NCBI GenBank assembly: GCA_949361645.1
Contig: OX442415.1
Span: 24,037,790 to 24,101,789 of the forward strand
Direction: 5' to 3'
DNA length: 64,000 nt
Source of the DNA: Spongilla lacustris
Lineage: Eukaryota > Porifera > Demospongiae > Spongillida > Spongillidae
This document shows, in pieces, positions 1 through 10,686 of the stretch. Both the position numbers and the translations under genes were made by a program. The notes under the pieces are model-generated. The model saw only the letters and a program-made list of their open reading frames with translations, had not been told where the DNA came from and ran no database searches. Positions within the stretch are counted from its first letter, which is position 1. Each line of letters begins with the position of its first letter.

Positions 1-735
1 GCAAAACCTTTCGTGGAATGACAACGATACAACCACATTTCACTATGACACTTATCCATAAGAACGAGGACATATTTATTAGATACTCTGACAGTACAAG
101 ACTGCAGTCAAGTGCACAGCAGCTATATTAGAGCAGTAAACTTCTAACAATCGATGGGGCATTATTGTGAAGGAATAATAATAAACAATAGCGGCGTGCG
201 CAGTGCATGGTTGCGGTAATAATTAGAGATGACACACCCCTAATTTATATTTTTTTCTTGAAGTTCAATTAAAATGACCCGCCAGGTCGAGAAACATGAA
301 ATCAACTTGGAGTCGCCTAAACACCTGCTGATCCTATCTTATTTTGATGTTTGTACAAAGTAACAAAGGCCCAATGTCATGAATTTTGTTGTGTGGCCAG
401 ACTGCGCTGATAAAAGGTCTAGGTCTGTACATACAGTGAAAATCTCATGCACAATGCCATGCATCTTTGTGCAAATACAACCCCTAGGCCTGGTTTTGCT
501 GGTTGTCCTAGGGAATAGCTGTGTCCTGGAAGTTCATAGTATGTTAACAGATGTGCAGCACTACTACTTGTGTCCATACATGTATGTACATTTTTGGTGA
601 GCCCCAGGGTTATTCTATTGCCTGTCTACTTGTTGCCAGCTTGACTTGGAGTACTACAGTTGAGAGCCTTACTGTTGACAGTAATGAGAGCAAGGTACTA
701 CATGTAATGCCGTGCATACTAAGAATGAAAACCTT
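1..735. other. Non-coding, nothing recognisable
   Basis: Short open frames only; no splice-bounded coding block or repeat was seen. Confidence 0.5.
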
Positions 736-936
736 TAGGGAAAGCCAACAGTATAGGGAGAAGGCCAACTATATAGGGAGAAGGCCAACAGTATAGAGAG
801 AAGGCCACCTATAGGGAGAAGGCCAACAGTACAGGGAGAAGGCCAACAGTATAGGGAGAAGGCCAACAGTATAGGGAGAAGGCCAAAAGTATAGGGAGAA
901 GGCCAACTGTATAGGGAGAAGGCCAACAGTATAGTA
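736..936. repeat. 20-bp minisatellite AGGGAGAAGGCCAACAGTAT, array 1
   Basis: About ten imperfect copies of AGGGAGAAGGCCAACAGTAT. Long reading frames across it are spurious. Confidence 0.9.
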
Positions 937-1898
937 TATAATAGTTGTGTCCTGTTATTAGTACATGTACACGTACATGTAAGTTGTCAAGGGAGGTGTG
1001 TCCATACATAAGGTTATTCTATTTGTGATAACTAATGCAAACAGTAAATGGGCATGGGCCAACCTACATGTATGAAGCTTTAGCATAGCCCCAGAACCAT
1101 TATCCCTTGTTAGGCCAGTAGCCTAGGGCTGGCTTGTGGTTTCCTTGTCCACACAATGCTTTGCAAAACTTAGGTAACCACTAAAATCACTACCTATCTT
1201 TGAAGTACCACTGCATGTACATGTAGTGACCTACAGCCAAAAAAGTTGCATGAAGGGCATACGATGACTTGGCTACATACATGTATAGAAGGGTTAAGGT
1301 TACCACACGTACATGTAGGTAACATGTTGCATGCAACTCAAATGAATATAGCGCATGGTAGCCTTTTAAAGCACAGCCTCATATGCAAATGTAGTAATAT
1401 TAAATTTACCAGAACTTTTGTGTAGGTAGTCAGGGTTAGGGTTTATACCTGTATCTGGTAGCCACCAGATGAGACCATTTTTGAAATTAGTCCTGGGTAC
1501 ATATACTAGGTACAGGATTATGTAACAGTAGATGGTGTCTATAAAGATAGACAATAGTACATGTAACAAAGAGTACATGTACAAGTTAATGTACCTCTCC
1601 AGGCCCTTAAACAGAAGTACTTTAACATGCATGTTCAAAGACTTCTGATGGAGCCGTCACCCAAGTGATGCATTGTATGTGTACAAAGGACACCTCCCCC
1701 CTTCTGGGGGATTTGGAGAGGTGATCCAATGACACCACCAACACCCCTCCAGGGGAGTGAGGAAGTGTTCTCAACACCAATGCATGCAAACAAAAATTAG
1801 CATGTCCAAAAATACCATGCGTACTCTAGTGCATGTAACCACCATCACAATAGCCCCCAAACAGCCATTCACACACCTGTTATCTGTCGTCACTGTGT
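937..1898. other. Non-coding, nothing recognisable
   Basis: Contains scattered TACATGTA palindromes and no convincing coding frame. Confidence 0.5.
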
Positions 1899-2044
1899 TC
1901 AAAGGACTGGGGAAGTAGCCAGACCAGTAAATACTTTGGTTTGTAGTACTGCAGTTAGTAGGTCTTCATTGATCCTCTGCTCCTCCAGTAGTATGGTAGC
2001 TCTCTCCTGGTAGATTGTTGTATCTTGTTGTGGTTGTACAGCAA

Positions 2045-2045
<1 letters not shown>
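1899..2045 (-). CDS. Possible exon on the minus strand (unidentified)
   Basis: Reading the minus strand, the (CA)n tract ends in CACAG, a good acceptor, and opens a frame of 48 codons of ordinary, helix-like composition (TIYQERATILLEEQRINEDL, then LLTAVLQTKV). It stops at 1899, or could use an AAA|GTATTT donor near 1937. I do not recognise the protein. Weakly supported. Confidence 0.25.
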
Positions 2046-2046
<1 letters not shown>

Positions 2047-2128
<82 letters not shown>

Positions 2129-2151
2129 TGTATGTGTGTGTGTGTGTATGT

Positions 2152-2230
<79 letters not shown>
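2047..2230. repeat. (TG)n microsatellite
   Basis: About 184 bases of TG repeats with a few TATG interruptions near 2120-2158. Confidence 0.97.
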
Positions 2231-2231
<1 letters not shown>

Positions 2232-2596
2232 ATGTACATGCATGTGTGTGTTTGTGTCCAATTATTATTATTTATATCTGATGTATATGGATGTACATGT
2301 AAGTACCACTGTGTACAGGTATATGTGTGGACATCATTGGTGTGTGTGCCCATGTTTGAAGCACACAATACACAGCTCTACATCAGCATGTGTAGTGTGC
2401 ACATGATGGAAACACTTGTGAATATGTGCATCGCCACCAGTAGAGCTACTACATTGAGTGTCCACACTGTAACTGAGCGTGAGTGACTTGCTGGAAGTGT
2501 CCATGCACATGTGTGGTGTGTGTGTCCCACAGGTCAGCTATACACATGGTAAACAAAGGGACAGAGATGCTACACAAATGGACAATGCTCAGTGGT

Positions 2597-2882
2597 TCAT
2601 ATAGGGAGAAAGCCAATAGTATAGGGAGAAGGCCATCTGTATAGGAAATAGTATAGGGATAAGGCCGACAGTACACATGTAGGTAGAAAGTCAACAGTAT
2701 AGGGAGAAAGCCAACAGCATAGGGAGACGGCCAACTGTATAGGGATAAGGTCAACCATATAGGGAGAAGGCTAACAGTATAGGGAGAAGGCCAACAGTAT
2801 AGGGAGAAGGCCAACAGTATAGGGAGAAGGCTAACAGTATAGGGAGAAGGCCGATGTATAGGGAGAAGGCCAACAGTATAGG
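2597..2882. repeat. Same 20-bp minisatellite, array 2
   Basis: About 14 imperfect units. It is interrupted at 2883 by the inserted inverted-repeat element. Confidence 0.9.
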
Positions 2883-3480
2883 CATGGCCGGAGACAAGGG
2901 GGGGCTGGGGGGGGCTTAAGCCCCCCCCCCCCAAATATTTCCCCTAAAACTAATATTTAAATATTGATGCAATTAGAATCATGAATTGTGTCACGAGCGG
3001 AATGGCTTTTCTCCCTATGAATATCAGCTGAGCACTAAGCAGTACAGTGGAGCATACTTGGCCAAATAATTTTTCCAATGGCGGTAGGTACAGGTGGCCT
3101 GCGTGGATTGTAAATGTCCCAGCCCACACGATGTAGTTCAATATTCTGATATATATATATATAATTATATCGATCAGAATATTTAAGTATGGATACCGTA
3201 TATCGATTCAATAATGAAAGTAGGTCTGGAAGCAAGTAATTTTTTTTCCTCGCATTTATGTTTTTAGCATGTTTCTACGCAATTGTATGCTATGTTTTGA
3301 GACTTGAAAAGTGCGAAAGTTGCAAAGCAGCTGGGGCTCCGCCCCAGACCCCGATGGGGGAGCTTACAGCGCTCCCCCATACCCCCTGGCTGGGAGTAGG
3401 CGGGCCCCGCCTCGCCCCCTAATTCTGGATCCGCTCCTGAGCTAAGCCCCCCCAAATGCCAAAACTTGTCTCCGGCCATG
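2883..3480. mobile_element. Short inverted-repeat element (0.6 kb) inserted into a minisatellite
   Basis: Ends CATGGCCGGAGACAAG and CTTGTCTCCGGCCATG are perfect 16-bp inverted repeats. ATAGG lies directly on both sides; removing the element and one ATAGG restores an uninterrupted 20-bp minisatellite unit. The interior contains runs of C and G and a GGGGGAGCTTACAGCGCTCC block shared with 13.38 kb. Confidence 0.8.
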
Positions 3481-3800
3481 ATAGGGAGAAGGCCAATGTA
3501 TAGGGAGAAGGCTAACAGTATAGGGAGAAGGCCAATGTATAGGGAGAAGGCCAATGTATAGGGAGAAGGCCAATGTATAGGGAGAAGGCCAATGTATAGG
3601 GAGAAGGGCCAACAGTATAGGGAGAATGCCAACAGTATAGGGAGCAGGCCAACAGTATAGCGAGAAGGCCACCAGTCTAACACTACAGGAAGAAGACCAA
3701 CAGTATAAGGAGACGGGCAATTGACGGTCCGGGAGAAGGCCAACAGTACAGGGAGAATTCCATACAGTACTAAATTTAGTATAGGGAGAAGGCCATATCT
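3481..3800. repeat. Same 20-bp minisatellite, array 3
   Basis: Continues array 2 after the insertion; many units are shortened to 18 bases (GGCCAATGTATAGGGAGAA). Confidence 0.9.
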
Positions 3801-4026
3801 CCTCCCCCTTCACTGCATCGAATATATGCCTGTTCTGCACATACTAAATTCACACAGTATACTCACCAAAACACCTGAATCTCAGAAGTTGAAATCATGC
3901 AGGGCAATCCGTTTATTGCTGCCTCCACATCTCCAAAGCTACGATTGTGTATTATTTTTTAAAAATTCATCTGCAATTAACAGTTAACTAGTTGCAACGT
4001 ACGCAAGAACTGTAACTTAATCCCAG

Positions 4027-4250
4027 ATGACGCAAGGTATTACGTTATGACATATTGTTTATGAATAAATTATGCGCAGTAGAAATTAATATTTTGTCTT
4101 GATTTTACTACACGAATGGTTCATGTCATAATTATATAAAACACAGATTCACAATCAGACCGATTTATAGTAAATTATAAATGTGTTTAAAATTCAATTT
4201 AAAAACAAAAGCATGATGACCGCCTATGTATGGGCCATTTCTTCATATGT
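4027..4250. repeat. Dispersed ~225-bp repeat, copy 1
   Basis: Shares GATGACCGCCTAT.TATGGG, GAATAAATTATGCGC.GTAGA and ATCAGACCGATTTATA with 13030-13255 in the same order and orientation. Confidence 0.65.
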
Positions 4251-4439
4251 CTAAAACCCCCACTGTATAGGCCTACATGTATATGTAGATAGTTAGGTCC
4301 AGATTCCATTGATAGATGGTGGGGATGAACATTTAGGGAGAGTAAGGTTGAAGATGAGGAAGTAAGGCTGCCCAGGTCACCCTAAGTGGGGCTGCCCAGG
4401 TCACCAACTGCCAATCACACCTTGTGCTCTGATCTGGAG

Positions 4440-4855
4440 TGTGTGTGTGTGTCTGAGTGCACTATGCTAAGTCCGGTGAAGCCTGAGGCACAGAGGCACC
4501 AGCTATAAACCTACCACACTTCTAGCCACCTCTGTCATGAAATAAATTCCAAAAGCCATCTTTACTAAGACCACCAATTCTGGTATATTAGTGATTGCTT
4601 TGATTGCTTGTGTGTGTTGTACATCTGTATGGCTGTACCAGTACATAACATGTGTGTGACCATGTGTGTATGCATGTAGGTGTATGTGTGTATGTGTGTA
4701 TGCGTGTGTGCATGTGGGTATGTACATGTATGTGGTGTGTATGTGTGTGCATGTGTATATGTACATGTATGTGGTGTGTATGTGTGTGCATGTGTGTGCA
4801 TATGTGTATGCATGTGCATGTACAATGTATGTGTGTACATGTATGTGTGTGTATG
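4440..4855. repeat. Compound TG/TATG/CATG microsatellite region
   Basis: GTGTGTATG and CATGTGTG units dominate 4610-4855, with a short (GT)n at 4439-4452. Frames across it are low-complexity. Confidence 0.85.
4506..4612 (-). CDS. Possible exon on the minus strand (unidentified)
   Basis: The minus strand reads AITNIPELVVLVKMAFGIYF then MTEVARSV and meets a GTG|GTAGGT donor-like site near 4516. The composition is protein-like rather than repeat-like. It could belong with the possible exon at 1899-2045, but nothing proves the link. Confidence 0.2.
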
Positions 4856-5010
4856 GAAAGCTTTCCAATGCTACAGTGTAAGTGGTGCCCTTGGTACTTG
4901 TACGTAGCCCCTATTTCATCTAGGGAGCATTGCTACATACATGTAGTTTGGGAAGCTTTCCAATGCTACAGTGTAAGTGGTGCCCTTGGTACTTGTACGT
5001 AGCCCCTACT
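4853..5010. repeat. Direct repeat of ~57 bases with a 42-base spacer
   Basis: GAAGCTTTCCAATGCTACAG... (about 4857-4911) recurs at 4951-5007. The spacer TCATCTAGGGAGCATTGCTA... (4917-4957) recurs at 6437-6476. Confidence 0.8.
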
Positions 5011-5084
5011 CCTATATCATGCACGCTACCCTCCCCAATGACTCTTCACCATTATTTGGGTGCGTCATCTGCTGTGCACGCCAC

Positions 5085-5365
5085 ACACTAGGCCAACACG
5101 CGGCCGTCTATTAAACAGGCCAACACGCGGCCATCTAACAGGCTAAAACACGGCCAACTAACGGGCCAACACGCGGCCATCTAATAGAGAACTAACCGGC
5201 CAACATACGGCCCTTTAACCATGCAGCCAACGCACGGCCACCTACCCACCCGGCCAGTAGAAGCTAGTATACAGGCTAATGCGCAGCTACCTAACAGCAT
5301 GCAGGCCAACATGTAGCTTCCTAACACCATGCAGGCCAATACACGGCCGACCCCTAAATAACGGG
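5085..5365. repeat. Degenerate minisatellite, GGCCAACACGCGGCC units
   Basis: About ten imperfect units of 23-30 bases, each with CAACACGCGGCC-like cores and CTAACAGG-like joints. Confidence 0.75.
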
Positions 5366-5383
5366 CACGCGATCGAATATCGT

Positions 5384-5386
<3 letters not shown>

Positions 5387-5415
<29 letters not shown>
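5387..5415 (-). other. Poly(A) tail of the gag-like copy (29 T on the plus strand)
   Basis: An uninterrupted run of 29 T lies directly downstream, on the minus strand, of the gag-like ORF. It suggests integration of a polyadenylated RNA copy by a LINE-type machinery. Confidence 0.5.
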
Positions 5416-5463
5416 GACATTGTACTTTAAAATTCATTCAAACATACCATCATTTGATTTCGC

Positions 5464-6130
5464 TTACACAACCGATGCCGAGCTCATCAATGCAGCTGGC
5501 TTCGAGCAATATCGCCTCAAATGGCCGAACTCCCCGCAGACGAAACAAGGGCCTATCTTTGCTGGCACTGGAACAGCTGCGCCGAACCTGCGCACCGGTG
5601 GGACAGCATCCCCTGCGGCGGCGGGCAACAGTGGAACCGCGATGGCTGCTGGCAGCTTAGGTTTCTTTCTTGCTGCCTTCTTCTCCGCCTCCTTTTCAGC
5701 CCTCGCAAGCTTTTTCTCATCGTCCGAGTCCAGAGCGAGTTCATCGTTTTCATATTACTGCGATCATATTCCATCCATGGTCCGATCTGTCTGCAATTTT
5801 AATGATCCTCATCCGGCGAGTAAGGAGAGCTTCCGCCTCCTTCAGTTCCTTAGCCGCCGCTTCTGCCTTCGGTCCGTCCACCTTCTCCAGCTGCCAGGCT
5901 GCCTCCCTGACATGCTCTACAACTTCCTCCACGAAACTGTATTGCGCGGCATTGCCCGTACGTCGAAAGGCGTAGGGTCGATCTTGCCTGGACCTTTTCG
6001 CAGTCAAACGCACGAGCTCATCTTGTTGAACAGCAACTTCTTCTTTAAATTCTCTTAGCCCTGTCATAAACTCGGACATCTGGGTGAGGATAGCTTTCGC
6101 CTGGGCCTGACTGGTTTCTTCCGACGACAT
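5464..6130 (-). pseudogene. Retroelement gag-like ORF (DIRS-like) with CCHC zinc knuckle, frameshifted
   Basis: Seen: on the minus strand an ORF starts at 6130 and runs to about 5750 (coiled-coil start, then RPYAFRRTGNAAQYSF, EEVVEHVREA, and IKIADRSDHGW). One base of shift near 5745 reopens a second frame rich in Lys/Ala/Glu that ends with a CX2CX4HX4C zinc knuckle (forward 5506-5547) and a stop at 5464-5466. Known: the block 'F.R.GN..Q..F' followed by 'IK.ADRS..GW' is common in gag-like first ORFs of animal DIRS-type elements; that assignment is from memory. A 29-base poly-T (poly-A on the minus strand) lies 48 bases after the stop, as in a reverse-transcribed copy. No reverse transcriptase or recombinase follows. 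Confidence 0.6.
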
Positions 6131-6135
6131 CTCGT

Positions 6136-6617
6136 GTTCGGACGGGAACAGCAGCAGTGCACACGTACAGACGCCTAGATTGACTAACTCCCAACACCAG
6201 ACACACTATATATCTATCTACACGTGGCCCAATATGCGTACGCATCTCCAACACCACTCAACAGCTATGCACATGGTAGAGTTATGCATACACGCCTTCA
6301 ACACCAATCAACAGCATATAGATTGCATACCTCATGCCCCCCAACCAACACATTGGCTCGATACACTTAGCTAAATTCATATAGGAGCGTATTTTCTGTC
6401 TAATTCGTACCTCAAACGACAGAAAAGTGTATTTTCATCTAGGGAGCATTGCTACATACATGTAGTTTGGGAAGCTGATTTTGTTGGACGCTGTCCCATA
6501 GGTACATGTACAGTTGTACCTAAGATAAATATAATATTCATTTCTGCAGCTCAGAGGCCAACAACAATAGGGCATTGTATGCTATGTAAACTGAGGTTAT
6601 CCTAATCTGATGTTAGC
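6136..6617. other. Non-coding between the gag-like copy and the fold-back element
   Basis: Contains the second copy (6437-6476) of the TCATCTAGGGAGCATTGCTA repeat; otherwise no feature. Confidence 0.5.
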
Positions 6618-6619
6618 TA

Positions 6620-9097
6620 CAGTGCTCCCTCGATTATACGGAAAAGTATCACCTCGATTATACGGAAAATAAGGCACATTCATTGGGTGTTAGGAAAACT
6701 GTCGGTGTACTTAGCCATAAGCTGTCTAAACCATTAATGACATTCATACTTACCTCTAATTACATTCCCCAAGCCAATGTGGTGCAGCCTTTTATTAACA
6801 AAAAAAGGCAATTGAATTTTAAGAGACAGTTTTCAGCAACGCCCTTTCTTTGATCTCTCAGGGCTATAGATGGTGCAGTATGCCTGCAAAACACGCGCAC
6901 ACAATGCATTTCATACGGGAGCTCATGTGAGCATGCATGCTTGATCATGAACATGTACTGGTACACCGCCCTGCATCGTGTTATGTGTATCTGCAGGTCC
7001 ATGTGTTGAGCCTGCTGCACACCTTCCATCATTACTGATACTAACCTGTGCTTGGTTGGGTACAATTATCTCAATGTCACATTGTGGGCACACCAACCTT
7101 GATGGCGTTAGATAATACTGGCTCTCATCAGTGCGTTCCAAAGTGCTAGCAACATGATCAGGTGTAAGCAAATCTGCATTCACGCAAACACTGTACAAAA
7201 CAGTATACATTATGCTCACCAATTCATACATCCTTGAACAAACTGTATTTTAAAGGCAAGCACTGTTGCAGAATGAATATATAAGAAGAGAAGGTAACTG
7301 ATGCATGTGACATTATGAACCTGTTAACTGTTGAAACAAGGTGGAATAGCTGAATGGCACTTGATCCGTGCTGGTTTGAAGTGGCTTCCATCTGCTGGGC
7401 AATGCACTTATCTGTGTGTGCTTGCTCGCGCGTGTGTTGTGTGCACGTGTTGTGTGTTCGCTTGCGTGTGTGTATCGTGCGTGAGTCATGCACGTAATGA
7501 TTTACCATATAGTGTTTAAAATTACCTCGCTCAGCTTGCCTTGAGTAGGTTGGCATGGGCATGCATGGTGAACTCATCGTGTTGAGAGCTTGAAACAATT
7601 AAAATGTCAAGATCGCGTGCAACATCCGACGCATGTATAAATGTGGAAGGCACAATTATATTACACAAATACCCTGACCCTAGGCCCTGTAGAAATACCA
7701 TGTCTGACGTGTGCTTTGATTGGTCTAGTCTTGAAACGTAGCGTCGCCTGCGACAGAGAGACATCACGTGATTGCATTAAAAAGTGTTTACTGAGCTGTA
7801 ACTCAACACATGGACGTTTATCTGTTAAAGTTCTCTATATGTTCGGAAGGCGAGCTAGGCAAGTTTGAGCAATAGGTACACTGACAATGGTCGATCACGA
7901 GCGAAGACGATTCCAATTACAGCACAGTAAACACTTTTTAATGCAATCACGTGATGCCTCTCTGTCGCAGACGACGCTACGTTTCAAGACTAGACCAATC
8001 AAAGCACACGTCAGACATGGTATTTCTACAGGGCCTAGGGTCAGGGTATTTGTGTAATATAATTGTGCCTTCCACATTTATACATGCGTCGGATGTTGCA
8101 CGCGATCTTGACATTTTAATTGTTTCAAGCTCTCAACACGATGAGTTCACCATGCATGCCCATGCCAACCTACTCAAGGCAAGCTGAGCGAGGTAATTTT
8201 AAACACTATATGGTAAATCATTACGTGCATGACTCACGCACGATACACACACGCAAGCGAACACACAACACGTGCACACAACACACGCGCGAGCAAGCAC
8301 ACACAGATAAGTGCATTGCCCAGCAGATGGAAGCCACTTCAAACCAGCACGGATCAAGTGCCATTCAGCTATTCCACCTTGTTTCAACAGTTAACAGGTT
8401 CATAATGTCACATGCATCAGTTACCTTCTCTTCTTATATATTCATTCTGCAACAGTGCTTGCCTTTAAAATACAGTTTGTTCAAGGATGTATGAATTGGT
8501 GAGCATAATGTATACTGTTTTGTACAGTGTTTGCGTGAATGCAGATTTGCTTACACCTGATCATGTTGCTAGCACTTTGGAACGCACTGATGAGAGCCAG
8601 TATTATCTAACGCCATCAAGGTTGGTGTGCCCACAATGTGACATTGAGATAATTGTACCAACCAAGCACAGGTTAGTATCAGTAATGATGGAAGGTGTGC
8701 AGCAGGCTCAACACATGGACCTGCAGATACACATAACACGATGCAGGGCGGTGTACCAGTACATGTTCATGATCAAGCATGCATGCTCACATGAGCTCCC
8801 GTATGAAATGCATTGTGTGCGCGTGTTTTGCAGGCATACTGCACCATCTATAGCCCTGAGAGATCAAAGAAAGGGCGTTGCTGAAAACTGTCTCTTAAAA
8901 TTCAATTGCCTTTTTTTGTTAATAAAAGGCTGCACCACATTGGCTTGGGGAATGTAATTAGAGGTAAGTATGAATGTCATTAATGGTTTAGACAGCTTAT
9001 GGCTAAGTACACCGACAGTTTTCCTAACACCCAATGAATGTGCCTTATTTTCCGTATAATCGAGGTGATACTTTTCCGTATAATCGAGGGAGCACTG
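6620..9097. mobile_element. Fold-back DNA transposon, pogo/Tc1-mariner-like ends, ~1.2-kb inverted arms
   Basis: The element starts CAGTGCTCCCTCGATTATAC and ends with its reverse complement, and TA flanks both sides (6618-6619 and 9098-9099). The two arms, about 6620-7801 and 7917-9097, are near-perfect inverted copies separated by a ~115-base loop, so the same reading frames appear on both strands. CAGT..TCCCTCG ends with TA duplication are typical of pogo/Tigger-like Tc1-mariner elements (established knowledge). The arms carry no recognisable transposase. A 124-residue frame (7224-7598 minus, 8120-8494 plus) and a frame with VCPQCDIEIIVP are unidentified and may be captured DNA. Confidence 0.85.
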
Positions 9098-9099
9098 TA

Positions 9100-10686
9100 T
9101 AGAGCTAGACATGTACCAAGTTCTAAGAAGCAAACACTATTGATGTACATGTAGTACCTACATGTGCATGTATGTGGCATGGGCCTTTTGTGCCTGATGC
9201 CATAAACTTTACAATCAAGTACACGTACATGATGGAAGGGGGGTGGAGTGTGCTTTGGGCCTGATGCAAAACCTTTGGTTAGTGGTAGAGGCATTTACGT
9301 CTGATGCATAAAGTCCCAGTACTTTCTAGGGTTCAATATCAAGAGTTGTGTTAAAAGTCTGTTTGGGACTGTTTCTATGGAGATGAGGCGAAATATTACT
9401 CGAGGACACTGTTTTGTACTGGGGAAGAGCAGCACCAGGAACCCAATGCTGAGACTGACCATCTGGAGTGTTCAACACCTCCAGGGGTATCCACCTTAGG
9501 CTCAAGAAATTTACTTAAATACCCCTACGTTCCACTCTACTCAGCTGGCATGCACTTCTTCATCAAGCAAACCAGATGGGCAGGTGTGTTGAGTGTACCA
9601 AAGGCAAGGACACGTGTCCAGTTCTAGCAATGGAGGCCTGCCACAGTTCCACTCACCCCTCTTCCACTTCAAAGTTGGGACGCCGCTCACATCTAAGAAC
9701 TTCCGCTCCACCTTCCTATCCCTGGTATGGTGGAGCAATGTGGCTACAATCCAGCCAAATACAACACACTGCATTGGTGCAGCCACTTACAGTAACTGCT
9801 GACACCATTCAGAAGTACATATGGTGCAGCCACAATACATGTACACTCATTGTTAGTAATAGCAATAGCAGAAGAGGACAAATTGTGTATGTTTTAATGC
9901 ACATTAAATGTTTGCACTAACCACACACTGTGAAGAGACAGGGGAGGGGTTTGGGGGCCGTTTGGGCCTGTGCCAGCAAGCATTGGCATAACATAGAAGG
10001 GGTAAGCTTTGAACTTGATGCAGAGGCTTTGGCCTAGTGATAAAATGCTCAGCGCTACAGAGTTTACACAAAACTTTTCTTTAAAAAAAAAAAAAAAAAT
10101 GAAAGCATTGGGATAGTGCTATTCCATTGGTGAAGCCCCCACGAAGGTGATTTGCAGTAAAAATTAAAGCGCTTTACGCGTGCGTGTTGTACTGACTCTG
10201 GCCTGGCCATACACATGTATGCAGACAAAAATTCAAAATACGGCACGTGCAGATTTGATGTTAATCGATCTAGGTAAGGCTGAAATGCCTACGTAGGTCG
10301 CAACTGTACTGAAAAGTGCCATTTGCAAATATCTATGTTTTGTATCAGTGCAAGTGCCTATTAGCCTTCGCGCTTCATTCATCGAGCTGCAAGCAGGCTA
10401 AACGAACACGATAAGGAAAACAACCCACGCCACTATATAGGTCAAAAGTGTCCATGACGATCGACATCATAGTGTCCCTCTTGGCAGTCGAGACCTACGG
10501 TGCTTGAGTAGTCGATCGCGAGTTCCTATCGTACTTTTGTATCAGGCCAGAAGCTGGCAGTAACCATATCGGGCTCTCCCTCGCTCTTTCGTATCGGGTT
10601 CGAAACGCTCTCGCCCCCCCCCCCCCCCCCCCCCCTCCCCCCCTCCGGTTATTAAGAGCCTATTAGTATTGTTAAGTTCAATCTTC
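9100..10686. other. Non-coding or unrecognised
   Basis: Open frames at 9541-9786 (minus) and 9576-9920 (plus) overlap each other and match nothing I know. An A17 run lies near 10083. Confidence 0.4.
10614..10635. repeat. Poly-C tract
   Basis: 22 C, followed by more C-rich sequence. Confidence 0.9.

Noticed and set aside
736..3800. CRISPR array
   Set aside because: The 20-bp units are directly adjacent without unique spacers, and the DNA is eukaryotic.
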